From NCBI RefSeq assembly GCF_021869535.1, contig NW_026262712.1, positions 70,278,100-70,342,099 on the forward strand: a DNA stretch of 64,000 bases, in the 5' to 3' direction. The stretch is from Mytilus californianus. Its lineage: Eukaryota; Mollusca; Bivalvia; Mytilida; Mytilidae. This document shows, piece after piece, positions 22,466 through 34,280 of the stretch. The translations under genes were made by a program, and so were the position numbers. Each line of letters opens with the position of its first letter. The first letter of the stretch is position 1. The notes under the pieces are model-generated. The model was not told the origin of the DNA and did no database searches. It saw nothing but the letters and a program-made list of their open reading frames with translations.

Positions 22466-22985
22466 ATATAAAGATAAGGAGATATTGTATGGTTGCCAAT
22501 GAGACAGCTATCTGCCAGATAAGTGAATATAGGCAATTGTAGGTCACCGTACGACCTTCAACAATGAGAAAAACCCATTCCATATAGTCGGCTATAACTG
22601 GTCCCGACATGACGAAATGTTCACTTTTTTAAACGAGAAAACTAACGACCTAATTTATAGAAAAAAAAGTTTGCGAAAAAAAAAATGACAGATATGAACC
22701 AACGACAAACACTGACGTACAGGATCCTGACTTGGGACAGACACATAAAGAATTTGAGAGGGATAAACATGTTTGTAAGCGCTTAACCGTCCCGTAACCT
22801 GGGACAGTGGTGTAACACCATGCACAGCATAAGAAATAACTGTAAAAATCAGTTGCAATTGTCGTAAGTCAAAAGATCGATACGAAGCACAAAAACAACT
22901 AACATAAGAAACAGTAAACAACAAAGCAGCAATATAAGAGTACTCTCAGTTACTGAAAGCTAGTTCAAAGTCAATAGTCACCAGT
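22466..22985 (-). repeat. R1 repeat family, long copy (reverse)
   Basis: R1 is my label for a family whose plus-strand 3' terminus reads CTCATTGGCAATCATACCAC followed by ATCTTCTTATTTTT. This copy is reversed: it begins ATGGTTGCCAATGAGACAG, passes CGTACGACCTTCAACAATGAG, GACTTGGGACAG and CCTGGGACAGTGGTGTAAC, and ends in ACTGAAAGCTAGTTCAAAG. The same order occurs at 61028-61530. It is non-coding; probably the 3' part of a retroelement. Confidence 0.75.
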
Positions 22986-23073
22986 AAATAAATCATGTTT
23001 TCAGAAACTAAAGAACCCGCTGTATTCCTGTTATTGAACTTGTGGACCAAAGACTTGTACTAGAGCTACTTGA

Positions 23074-23835
23074 TCGCATATAGTTACTCTGAATACTTTG
23101 GAATACTGTGGGCTCGTAAAGGTCCACTGAATAGTTCTAGTTACTCTGAACACCTTCAAATATTGTGGACTCATAAAGGTCGACTTGATCCTTCTAATTA
23201 CTCTGATAACCTTGAAATATTGTGGACTCGTAAAGTTCCATTTGTTCTTTCTAGTTACTCTGAATACCTTGGAATATTATGAACTGGTAAAGATCCACTT
23301 GATTTTTCTAGTTACTGTGAATACCATGGAACATCGTAGACTCGTAAAGGTCGCCTTGCTCTTTATTTAAGTAATCTGAATACCTTGGAATATTATGAAC
23401 TCGTGTAAATACTTTGGTATATTGTGGACTCGTAAAGGTCCACTTGATCTTTCTAGTTACTTTGAATACTTTGGAATATAATGGACTCGTAAAGGTCTAC
23501 TTGATGTTTCTATTTACTCTGAATACCTTGGTATATATGAGCCTTTCATTGCCTACTGTACGGTATGGGTTTTGCTCACTGTTGAAGGCCGTACGGTGAT
23601 CTAGCTATAGTCGTTAACTTCTACGTCATTTGGTCTCTGGTGGAGAGTTATTTTTATTGGTAATCATACCACATCTTCTTATTGTATAGTAAACGTCCAC
23701 TAAAGGATATTTCTAGTTACGGTGAATACTTTCTAATATGGCGGATTTGTAAAAGTCCTCTAGCTCTTTCTAATAACTCTTAATAGGACTCATAACGATC
23801 CACTTGGTATTTCTACCAACGACATTTAAAAGGTC
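23074..23835. repeat. Minisatellite, about 57-60 bp unit, eight or more copies
   Basis: The unit reads TTACTCTGAATACCTTGGAA then TATTGTGGACTCGTAAAGGT then CCACTTGATCTTTCTAG. Regular copies span 23074-23543 and degraded ones 23690-23835. Open frames here (for example 23070-23282 and 23414-23599) are translations of the repeat, not genes. The array is split by an R1 fragment. Confidence 0.88.
23545..23690 (+). mobile_element. R1 fragment inserted in minisatellite
   Basis: It contains CGGTATGGGTTTTGCTCACT, GAAGGCCGTACGGTGA, TCATTTGGTCTCTGGTGGAG and the R1 terminus CATACCACATCTTCTTATTG. Minisatellite sequence resumes on both sides, so this is a nested 5'-truncated insertion. Confidence 0.75.
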
Positions 23836-23936
23836 CGCTACTGCATGCTCGCAAGATGTATCTGTGTTTCCTTCTTTTCGATACAACAATATGGATTGAT
23901 GGAGTTCTAGTAAGGTAACGAACCCCCCTCCCCTGA

Positions 23937-23981
23937 AGGTCACAAGGTCACGCTTAAAACTTTCCTTAGGTCACCAGGTCA
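23937..23981 (+). promoter_or_regulatory. Two AGGTCA direct repeats with 2-bp spacing
   Basis: AGGTCA-CA-AGGTCA at 23937-23950 and AGGTCA-CC-AGGTCA at 23968-23981. This is the DR2 layout used by nuclear receptor dimers. No gene start is seen nearby, so the function is doubtful. Confidence 0.3.
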
Positions 23982-24501
23982 CTTTTCAAAAAACTATACA
24001 GTTTTAAACTGATCTAATTCTCGATTTAAAACATGTTTAAAGTTCACAGGTCTTTTGATATGAAACGTCAGATCGGAAGGTCGCCCGCCAAACCACTTAA
24101 GATTGCAGGTCGTATTTGACCGTATGTGAGCCACATTAATAGTTAACTAATAGATGTCATGTTTTCCCATGAATGAACTTCCCTTACAAAACGTGGAATT
24201 TATCGAACCAACTTTAAAGTCATATGTCCAAGAACATAACATTTCCTGAGACATTAAATTTAATACATTTCTAAATGTAAATATACCGACAATTTAATAA
24301 GGTCAAAACATTCTGATGAAACCCATACGGAGTTTATTAACCTTTTATTTAGTAGTTATGTCATATTCTTTGTATAATAAGTTGACCACAGAATAAAAAT
24401 TAGATATATTACGTCCAAAATAAACTGAACACATGTCTAGGTGCATAAACGATAAAATAACAAATATCAATTTATAATAATTTTATTCCTGTTTATTTCA
24501 G

Positions 24502-24574
24502 TTATGAAAACATTGTTTCATCGAGATCGGAGACACACGCATATCGAACAAATCGAGAAATATACACTGCATAA
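24502..24574 (+). CDS. Possible terminal coding exon, unknown gene
   Basis: A good acceptor (CCTGTTTATTTCAG) is followed by an open phase reading YENIVSSRSETHAYRTNREI, then YTA and a TAA. This resembles a short cytoplasmic tail with tyrosine motifs. I find no convincing partner exon upstream, so this may be chance. In another frame the same bases read MKTLFHRDRR to a stop 52 codons on. Confidence 0.25.
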
Positions 24575-25073
24575 GAAGGAGCTAATGGAACACTATCATC
24601 AAGGAATAAAAATCAACAACAAGAAGCGAATAGTAGTCCAATATTTTAAAACATTTTTTTAAGATAAAGATTGTCCAGATTAAGTCCGTTTAAGGTTTGC
24701 TGTACCAAAACGAAACAATTGTATGTCTTTCTTTTTGGTAAAACAGAAATTCTGATTTGAACGTTTTGTTTACACCACTAAATAATATATTCTAAAATTT
24801 GTCATTCATTTAATTTGTCTATCAATAGGTTCTTTTTTTTATCCGCTCTCACTCATCTGAAATGATTTTGTTTCAAATAACGTACGAGCTTGCACTTGAA
24901 TGTTCAGTGTGTTTTCTTAGATCTTTAGACGGATTAAATTTACAGCTAGGGTCACGAGGTAATATCCGTATTTATTTTGTTTTATCGAAAGAAAATTGAT
25001 CTTTTTCCCATTACTTTTTTTCAGTAGAAAATTAATGCTTTTTATTTTTATTACTCCAAATTGATCATACATG

Positions 25074-25837
25074 TGTTACAGGCATTTTCTTAATTTAGGC
25101 ATGTTTGTAAAATGCACGAAAACTTTAGGCATTTTCTAAAATGTCTGTAAGATTTAGGTAATTTATATATTGACCAATTTTTTTCAGGCATTTACATACC
25201 TTCTATTCAATCGGCTGTCAAAATTCTTGTTCTTTATCCGATCAATCCATTGCAGAACTTACCTATTTGATTTATTATCAATAAATAAGCATAAATATTC
25301 ACCACTGAACGCAAACAAACAACAATCAGTCAATCAAAGTAGAGCCTTCTTTTTTCTCTGCTTCAAATTTCACACTTTCATTTTGAATCTAGATTTTTTT
25401 TTAATTATTTGTAAATTTTTTTTATTGTAAGCATAATTTGTCTTTCTGTCACCTTAACAAGAAAGTCATAAAATGACTATCTGAAATACAAAGTAAGTAT
25501 AAACTTAAAGTAGTTTCACTAAAACAACCTATTACATACATACAAACTTTCCCAGTTGGTATTTGAAGAATAAACTTAAATTTACTGTACCATTAGGCAT
25601 TTTATTTGCAAGATATTGTGTTTTTTTTTGTCATATCTCAATGGTACTCTTTTTCTACAAATTACCTGAAACTGAATAGGCAATTTGTTGAATTCTGTTT
25701 AAAATTCCAGTTATTTTATAAAATTACTAGGTATTTTAGTCACTTTATATAATGCTTGTCAAGGTTAGGCATTTTGTTAAATGCCTGAAAATTCAGTCAT
25801 TTTACAAAATGCCTAAATCAAGAAAATGTCTATAACA
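25074..25837. mobile_element. DNA transposon remnant with TGTTA ends
   Basis: 764 bp with long inverted ends: TGTTACAGGCATTTTCTTAA (left) and TGTTATAGACATTTTCTTGA (inverted right), the match continuing through ATTTAGGCAT. The flanks are CATG and CATA, a possible 4-bp duplication. GGCATTTT...AAAATG palindromes recur in both ends. The TGTTA terminus and 4-bp target fit Ginger-type elements such as the one at 34281. No ORF is recognised (the frame at 25170-25430 is AT-rich). Confidence 0.65.
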
Positions 25838-26112
25838 CATATTTATATATATATATATATATAGAACATCGCTCTGAGTTATAAACGTCCATCTTAAAGG
25901 ATTATTATAAATATCGGTTTCACCGAAATAAACTGTCGAATTCACCACAAAATATCCAATTTAGAATGAAACATAAGCTGCCGGAAGCGGTTATTTTCCT
26001 TTTCAGATGATTAATTGTATAATGAACTAATTAATACAATATGTCAACCTAATTATTACATGTATAGTTCAAGTTAAATTAAAATTCATAATTAATTTTG
26101 ACAAGTTTTCCA

Positions 26113-26316
26113 ATAGTTACAAGCAAAAAATGGAGCATGTGCATACTTGATATACATGCGGTTGGACTGGGAACGTTCAATTCGGTGCATATGCTTAGAC
26201 AGTGCAACACTAGACGCGTTACACAAAATCAAGAAGTAAAACGTACTAGAATAGATTTTGATGCGTCTCTATCATCAGGAACGCCCAGAATCAAAAGAAA
26301 AGGCAAATCAAATTGA
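26113..26316 (+). CDS. Possible exon or ORF remnant, unknown
   Basis: A frame ending TGA at 26314-26316 reads a hydrophilic C-terminus (QNQEVKRTRIDFDASLSSG, then PRIKRKGKSN). Its composition is more protein-like than its surroundings, but there is no supported start or splice partner. The real start is unknown. Confidence 0.2.
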   Translation: MVTSKKWSMCILDIHAVGLGTFNSVHMLRQCNTRRVTQNQEVKRTRIDFDASLSSGTPRIKRKGKSN

Positions 26317-26937
26317 GGTATATTATAACCAAACACAACCTATAAAGAATAACCCAAACTGATTCAAAGATCGACTTAGCTTGAGGGAGCCACGAACTCA
26401 GTTTTTGTAATCTTTATAAAACTTATATATGTCTCGAGCGTTTATAATGAAGTTTGTTCCAGAAACATGGTTGGTGTGCACGACGATCTATACTCATACG
26501 TTTTTCTGTATAATTCATGAACATATATGGAATACGGCATATAATGACCAGCGACAAACTATTGACCACTACGCGGGTGATAACTTTTCAACAACATTCT
26601 AACGAAAAGTTCATATTTTATTCGAGATAATTCATGAATAAGTCGTTGTTTTTACAGTGGCGGTCACAATTTGCTTCCAATTATCACAGTAAGCCATGAT
26701 CCTTCGGAACCTTTCATTTGAATTTGTCAATTTTTTGTCGTTCTGATAATACCAGCTGCTTATCTGATGGTGAAATCAACAACAGCTAAAGCCATACAAA
26801 GTCGTCAACCTCTGGTTAATGTTGTGCGAAAGGTTTGTTGCAACATCTCTAAAATTAAAATATCCCGACTAATAACAGTCCGCCTGAATCACATTTAAAG
26901 AGAAGTCATGAGTCGACGGTTGGTTTCTTTCACATGC

Positions 26938-27675
26938 TGCATGTACTATTTAGGAGATTTCAGGACATCAGTGGGCGATTTGATGGTCGCAAATTAAGTT
27001 TACTCTCGATGCTATTTTGTATTTTCTGTTGTACCATTGTCTCAATTTATAAAAGAACTTATAATTTACAAATTAGTTTAATCCTGTCACATACTAGTAC
27101 TCTAGTGTTTGACTGAAGTTATCAGTCAACTGTAGCAATAAAAAAAAACCCACCTAACATTTTCTTTTATAAAATGAAAATAATAACAGTTGAATTTAAC
27201 CTGCTTTTCAGTTTCTATATATGTCCAATATAAAGACGAACCGCTGATGCAAACGGTGCATGTAAAACAGAGTCGTATAAGAATAAAATAATTGACATGT
27301 TTACGAAAGTGTCCCTTTTAATTTTCATGTTTAATTCATAATTGTATGATCATGTAGATAAATCATTTTGTAACACCTGCATTTTGACCAAAATTAAACT
27401 GATTGTATGAATTAAAATAAATATGCATGACCCAATATCGCGCTTAACCTTTCAGATATGATATTACAATACAGTACAACCTGAGTCACTGTTTTATCCC
27501 TGGAGATTTAAGAGCATCAATTGGCGATTTGATTTTCGCAAATTGAATTTACTTGCGACGCTATTTTGTATTTGCTGGTGTACCGCAGTCTAGGGTTACA
27601 GAGAAGGATTAGAATTTACCAATAAGTTTAATCCTGTCCCATACTCTAGTGTTCGACTCAAGTCATAAATCTTTA
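26938..27675. repeat. Direct repeat of about 185 bp, copies 557 bp apart
   Basis: 26938-27120 and 27495-27675 share GGGCGATTTGATGGTCGCAA, GATGCTATTTTGTATTT, GTTTAATCCTGTC.CATACT and CTCTAGTGTT(T/C)GACT, diverged at perhaps one base in six. The 370 bp between them shows no gene. Confidence 0.75.
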
Positions 27676-27887
27676 GTTCTGTGGGATGTCTTTGCCTCCC
27701 CATTACTCCTCTTTTTCATTTATTTTTTCAGAAATAGATCAACTTGTTTTTTTCTCTCAACTGATTCAAGTCAATCTGTTTAAATCCTGTTTTTTAAGTT
27801 GACCTAGAATAGATTTGACTATTATTTTTAGGTCCTTTTTGGTCATATAGCTCTCCAACTGATTCGGTTCTTCTGATCATTGGCTTT

Positions 27888-27955
27888 CAAATATTCGGCT
27901 TTCAGCGTTCCCGGTGAAGATAAATCCAGAAACGCTCTTCGGACGCATACACTGC
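27888..27955 (+). repeat. Short repeat 'TTTCAGCGTTC...CTTCGGACGCA'
   Basis: TTCGGCTTTCAGCGTTCCCG, then GATAAATC.AGAAACGCTCTTCGGACGCA, recurs at 57228-57277. That copy immediately precedes Penelope-like copy B. Probably the 3' end of an unidentified retroelement. Confidence 0.5.
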
Positions 27956-28530
27956 AGGCCATAATCTTTCAAATATTTAAAGTGTTTTTTTTTCTTCATT
28001 TTTACTTAACATACGCGAATGGGCTTTGTTCTTTGCTGGGTGCCCTCCGTCTTTCACTGATATTGGCAAGTTCACTGCTACATTTTCAATTAATCTTGAT
28101 CAACCTTTAAATTAAAACTATTGCACTTACAGCGGTTATTCTGATTATCAATTATAGTGGGGTCGATTTTCAAACTTTCAATTAGACCTTAAATAATTAT
28201 GTGTACTTCTAATAATAGTTGTAATTCTACTTGCATTATTTCAAACATTCTAAATAATGCAATAGCGGAACCAAATGAATCCACACTACAAATTCTGATC
28301 CAAATTTCATATTGTATACATTATGGAAACATAAAGCTGGTTTGTAGGTTACTACTGCTACTGTCACTTCTTGTACGTTTTCACATGATTCTCCTTTATA
28401 TACCAATCATTCGTGACTTGTATCGATTGGAGATAGAGTTATTTTTAATATCCACAATGTGATTGGACCGGGATGAAGTGCATGAACTTTGAACTACACT
28501 GGGGAAAGAGGGTATGAAAGATATGGAAAG

Positions 28531-29911
28531 CAGGGGCGGATCCAGGATTTTGGAAAGGGGGGACGTAGTATTAAAGTTCGCCGAGCGGAGCGAGGTGAAA
28601 AAATTTTTGGACCTTTTTTTGGCTAAAAAACATAAAATAAGTGTAAAATGAATTTTATAGTTAAAGTGTAGGGGTTGGACATTTTGGTGCCGTATTCTCT
28701 CCATTAATTGTCTATTATAAAATGATTGGATGGATCCAAAGCTATGTACTAATTAATATATTTGATGGGGGATTTGTCAGTAAAAAATGGAGATGGAAAA
28801 TTCTCGTTTGTGGTATGGTTAGTTAGCATAACCTCACAGATTTCTTGTTGTTAACAAGATATACGGCTATTCAATGAAATTTACAATACGACCGACACGA
28901 AGAAAGACAAACAAGCAATTTTTATCCAAATGTTTGGTTGAAATGTTTCAACCAACAAGGGAAGTGAGGGGTTCCAAATCAACCAAAGGCTACGAATGAG
29001 TCGGAAATGACAATGAAGTTGTGAATGACGGTCGACACGTGGAGACATATAGGCCACACCCAGCAGGCAGGTTGCAGTCGGGCCTTGAAAAGAGTATTCA
29101 GTATATCTGTTCGGTGAAACAGACATTCCGATCAGATATGGGATTCACATGCAACCCCCCAAAAAAATGTTCGCCCGTTTTTTAGTCATCATGTTCATTT
29201 AATGCTAAATAATTTTGTTGAAAATATTTTTTTCTAATAGTAAAAAGTGGACAAGATTATTGTTTTCAATCCAGATACGGCCAGAATTTTTGTTTAAGGC
29301 AAAAATCAGGGTCAGAATTTTTTCTCTTAAATATCTCAGACTGCCCCCTCAAATCAAATGGTCCGTACCTTAAACTTTAAATCTATATCTAGAGCTTACT
29401 GACTGGGGATCACTATTCAGCAATGTTATTAATGGGCTGGGGCGTGTGGGGTTAAACATGTTTTCGTAGGTAAATAATATTGCTGTGGAACTTTTTTTCC
29501 ATGAGAGTGTAATAGAGTATTACTTTCTGTTGGGTGGAATTGTGAAATAGAAGTAAATACGTTCTTGCTCAATACTTTGTCGCTTTGAAGGCGTCATGCT
29601 TGTCATCCTCAGCCTAAGCAATGTGTTACTGTAATTTGAATTTCAAAATGACTGAGTGACGTTTTTTTCGACGTACTGGTCAACGCCACCGTAGCGAATC
29701 ACATGACTTTGACATAATCAATAATATATTACAGTAAATACGAGCGAAAAATATCTTTATAAGTAAAGAATTGTCGCATAAAAATTAAATACACGGGAAA
29801 TGGCAAAGTTCGCGAAGTCTAGTCTAATTAATCATTTTACAAAAAAAAAAAAGTGCAAGCAAAGGGGGGGGGGGCGTACGCCCTCTACGCCCCCCTCTGG
29901 ATCCGCCACTG
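28531..29911. mobile_element. Non-autonomous hAT-like element, 5-bp TSD GAAAG
   Basis: 1,381 bp. The ends are CAGGGGCGGATCCAG and, inverted, CAGTGGCGGATCCAG, flanked exactly by GAAAG (28526-28530 and 29912-29916). GGCGGATCCAG ends are familiar from animal hAT elements. G-runs lie inside both ends. No transposase was recognised; the internal frames are short. Confidence 0.75.
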
Positions 29912-30120
29912 GAAAGAGCAAACCTATATTAGGACTCCTCATAGTCGTGTGAGTGTTATTAAACGTGCAGAGAATATTACTCTCTCCATACAGAATGCAT
30001 ATCGGCTGGAAATTAAGCATGGTTATATTTTATAGACGAACATACTCCTCTTTTGTTAGTGGAGAGAATGTTCTACACTGTAATATAACCAATAATAAGT
30101 CAGTAGCGCAACATATTGAA

Positions 30121-30479
30121 TTATCTTACCTCCTATAGATTTCTGCGGATATGATTGGTTAAAGGACTACACGTGGTGGCTACATATATTTGATGTAGGG
30201 TGTCCTAAAAAATATGGGGTTAGTTATCATATGGGGTAAGTAAGGAGTTACTTCCCTTTCCAAACAAAAATGAAATCTGAAAGGTTTCAACAGACGAAGA
30301 AATTGATAATGAACGATTGAAATAAATTCATAAAACAAATTTAAAAGCTAACAAGTTGTTATTGTTGGCATTTGTTTTTTGTATAGACAAATGGAAGTAG
30401 CCTACTAAGTATTGAAGACTTGATCACTTTGATAGGCCGCTAGTCTAAATACCACATGTGAAGATAGTAGGTAAGATAA
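30121..30479. mobile_element. MITE with TTATCTTACC ends, copy 1
   Basis: Inverted ends TTATCTTACCTCCTAT and (inverted right) TTATCTTACCTACTAT. Aligns with 54696-55069 throughout, for example GATTGAAATAAATTCATAAA and GCTAACAAGTTGTTATTGTTGGCAT. It is followed directly by the palindrome at 30484-30625. Confidence 0.7.
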
Positions 30480-30483
30480 ATTC

Positions 30484-30625
30484 GTTACACGGTGTGCTAG
30501 TGACCTTATACGATATATATGGGGTCAGTAAATTCCATATGGGAATTCGAGCTTCGCTCTCACCCCATATGGAATTTACTGACCCCCTCATATATATCGC
30601 ATTAGGTCACTAACACACCATGTAA
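30484..30625. repeat. Long palindrome next to MITE copy 1
   Basis: The arms begin GTTACACGGTGTGCTAGTGACC and, inverted, GTTACATGGTGTGTTAGTGA, and run about 60 bp through GGGGTCAGTAAATTCCATAT. The loop contains a small GAGCTTCGCTC hairpin. The shorter sister is at 55074-55163. Confidence 0.8.
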
Positions 30626-31537
30626 CTAATATTATTTGGGACCTAAGTTATTACTAATATGATAAATAATAAATATTATAATATCATTGTACATTATACA
30701 AGTAACCGACTTATAATTCTTAGATCAAGAGAATTTTTATATTCTATTGAGTTTTGTGTCTAAGCCCCGTATTTTTTTTATGTAGAAATGGTAGATGATG
30801 TACAGCCTAAATATAAGAAACTAAAATTTATACGCATACATTGACTATTCAATATTAAAGTATAGGCATTTATCAACCACCAAGACAGTTTGAACTAATT
30901 AACACTTAGAACTATTACCTTTCCCTATTTTTCATGCAGACTTGTCGGAAACATGCTCTTCAATGTGGATTTATAATGAATTTGATGCATTTGATTTTCT
31001 TTCTGCTCTTCTACATGAATGTTTGAGATTGTACCCCTTTTAAAATACAATGAATATACGTTTTCAATTTTGTGCTGACACCTTTAATTTCTGAAGATCG
31101 TATATTCACCTTCAAAGGTCTTTTGTTGTTTGTCATTGGGAGTAGTCCCAACATCTGCTGTTATTCATACTTATTCATAAATTTGATTCCACGGATTGAG
31201 CAAGAGTTGCTAGCATGTCAGAAAAATGACAAGGATATTTTAGTTCTATATGTGTACATGTAGGTGAACCACAATAATTTTGAGTTGAGCCTGGAAAACT
31301 ACTTAGATGTCATAAGTATGAATACAAATTGTGTATCATTGTTCAAAGTTTTATGCAATTCGAATACATAATTAGTTAGACAATGTCCTATTGAAATAAA
31401 CAGCTAGAAGTCAAGACGTATTAGTAATATATTAAAATGTTAAAAATTCTACTGTCTATTTACATTGTTAGATTTATGTAATAAATTAAGAGATTTTCAC
31501 TTCGAAAAGAAACTAGTTTTCCCCTTTTTTCTGTGTT
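30626..31537. other. Intergenic, nothing recognised
   Basis: AT-rich sequence without splice-bounded exons or known repeats. The 63-codon frame at 31072-31263 has no supporting signal. Confidence 0.45.
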
Positions 31538-31600
31538 ATGATTGATTGATTGTTGGTTGCTTAACGTCCAGTGGCAAATTCAGTGTTATGTTTTAGGACT
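31538..31600 (-). repeat. SINE-like tail with (ATCA)n, reverse
   Basis: Read on the minus strand: GCCACTGGACGTTAAGCAAC then CAACAATCAATCAATCA. It is the same tail as the fragment at 50655-50713. Short 5'-truncated retroposon. Confidence 0.6.
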
Positions 31601-32261
31601 GTCTGATCTCTTCACATATCATTTTGTCTATATTCAAAATCTCGGCAGTTCAACGAGTTCTATAAATGCCGTGCATACATAATTTCATAAAATACAAATA
31701 ACGCCAAATTATCGCACTTGCGCTACGCGGTTACCTAAATACCGTCTCGTGTTAATGATACGGAAAAGCTATCGGCAAATTAGAGTAAGGAAGACAATAC
31801 TTCAATAGCAGTAGATTACTGAAGATTTTCATTAGATTTGGGATTTTCTATTTAAAGAAAGTTTTTGTACATGAATTTCATGTAAAACTCAGCCGTTAAA
31901 AATTGAAGTATCATATGACTTTAAATGGTTTTTTTTTTAAGTCTGGCCATTTTGAGTTACCCACCAGTTTTAAATTGACTGCATATACTACGGGAGTGTT
32001 TAACGATCTTTACTACCCATACATCTGAAATGATATAGTTCATTAAAATTTCCCGCCATTTTGATAAGTCAATTTTTTTTATGGAGTTATGGGACTTTGT
32101 CCATTCGCTTAGCATGGTTGTTAATTTAGAAACACACTTTGTTGTGAGACTTAAATAAGTCAATAAGTTTAATTATAACACATGAAAACAGTAGAAATTG
32201 GTGTTCAAAACTTCTTTCAACAAAATTTAAACTTAAAGAGGCAATAACAAATGTTCATATG

Positions 32262-32312
32262 GAGAGTTGTCTCATTGGCAATCATACCACATATTCTTAT
32301 TTTTATATAGAA
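32262..32312 (+). repeat. R1 terminal fragment
   Basis: Only about 50 bp: GGAGAGTTGTCTCATTGGCA then ATCATACCACATATTCTTATTTTTATAT. It shares the R1 3' terminus but is truncated to almost nothing at its 5' side. Confidence 0.75.
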
Positions 32313-32956
32313 ATACTCGCTATACTGGGTGATTAACTCTACGATTACCTCCGTTTGAGCCACCTTATTTTGAATGAACCGTTTTTTAAGCATTGCAAGA
32401 AATAAGGACTTAGTGCTAAGTGATATTCTTTAAATATGTGGGCTTACACATGTAGAATAATATGGCTTGCACGTCACGCATTTAAAATTTATTTTAAGTA
32501 AGGAGGCAAGGGGTTAATTTACTTAGCCATTCTTTAATGTAACTTGCATACAGGATATGTTTACTAATGGCAATGTTTTATTGAAAATGTAAAACAAATA
32601 AATTAATATGTTAAACATCAAAATACATTACTATTAATTTATTACAAAACTGGTAATACAACTGTTGGGGTTTTCGACTTCACGGATAGAAATTGACACT
32701 AGTTATAAATATGAATTATGAATTGCACTTTAATAATAAAAAAAAAAACAAACCGATAGCCTGAATCATTAAATATTAAAATCACGTACACATAAATTTT
32801 CTGACAATTAAGATCAATACATCAAGCTTTAATATATGGTACAAACAACTTTTGACACAGAAAATCAAAACGATTGTATTTCAGTCCTTGAAATATTACT
32901 CTATTATACTTAAGGAAATGAAAGATATTTTACAAAGGAGACCACAGTCACTCCGA

Positions 32957-33001
32957 CGAATAATAATGATGATGATAATGATAATAATAATAATAATGAT
33001 A
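32957..33001. repeat. (AAT/GAT)n microsatellite
   Basis: Interrupted trinucleotide run of AAT and GAT units. Confidence 0.9.
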
Positions 33002-34194
33002 CTTATTACTATTATATGTTCTACCAGATAAATTTGTCTACATTAAGCAAATAATTTCAGCAAAAGATATAAGCGTAGGAAGTTTGCAAGTGAAGGCTTT
33101 GGAATTGTTCAAATCCAAATGATTATTTAAAAAAATGATATACTGAGACAAAACTATTTCTTCTTCAATCTAAGATAAACTATTAACATTGATTAATATA
33201 CTTAATTATATGTGCCATAACACCACTGGTCATAAAACTCGTGAAAACCACAAAATGAAACTTTTGTGTATATTATTTTTTTGTATATTGATGCGTTGGT
33301 CTTGCAAACTGGACATTATTTGGACATCTACATGAACAAATCATTTTTGTACAAACAAATATTGTTTTATTGACCTGGAGGCAAGATTGTCCATCCATCG
33401 GGGATTTCCCTTCATCTGCCATGTGTATTGAGTTGTAACACTGACTGTAAAACCATAGATATACGTCTCAGCTGTAAATATAATGACAAAACTGTCAACG
33501 ATATATCTATCAACATGCGACAGGTGAATATCAAAATGACACTCTTTGACAACCAGATGAGTGACAGATAAGCAAAACGAAAATCACAATTATAATTCTG
33601 AATGACTTTCCCTTTCTTTTGCATGAAAAAAACCCAGCAAAATGTGTCAATAAGATTGCACTTGTCGTTTTGAAAAAAAATCATATAATATTGACAATAA
33701 TGGAATGAAAAAAAACAAGATCAATCATTTATAGGAAACGATCTTTAGGAATAGAAGACAAGGGATTCCACCTAAATCTAATAAAAGCGACTTCTTGCTG
33801 TAATGTCCAATCTAAGATTTTTTCCCCATTTCAACTGATTAGGACTGCATGCTTTTGTACTGCCGGTTATTTTATAAATCCGTTGCTTTACAAACTTTTA
33901 GACATGTGCAATTTCATCAGTTATATCGTTTCGTACATGAAAAGGGGCATAATTAAAATGAAATTCTACCAAAATGTACAGCATTAAACACATTGATTTC
34001 ATGTTCACATCTTTGCAAACTAATAATATCAATTCTTTCCAGCTGATGATTCGCAATACTTACTTTTGATTTCGGTGTTATTATATTCTGTATTGATACA
34101 CACTCCATTTTAATTTGCCTGGCCTTAGATTTGATTTACCCTTTTTCTTTTCAGTTTTGGTTGGTATGTTATGTTGATGCTTCTGGATGTCTAT

Positions 34195-34280
34195 GATTGC
34201 TGACGTCCACTTCATTTGAACTCTGCTGGATAGTTGTCTCATTGGCAATCTTACCACATCTCCTATTTTTATATTATATA
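34195..34280 (+). repeat. R1 terminal fragment in left unit
   Basis: GATAGTTGTCTCATTGGCAA then TCTTACCACATCTCCTATTTTTATATTA, absent from the right duplicate unit. The Ginger-type element then inserted into its AT tail. Confidence 0.7.
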
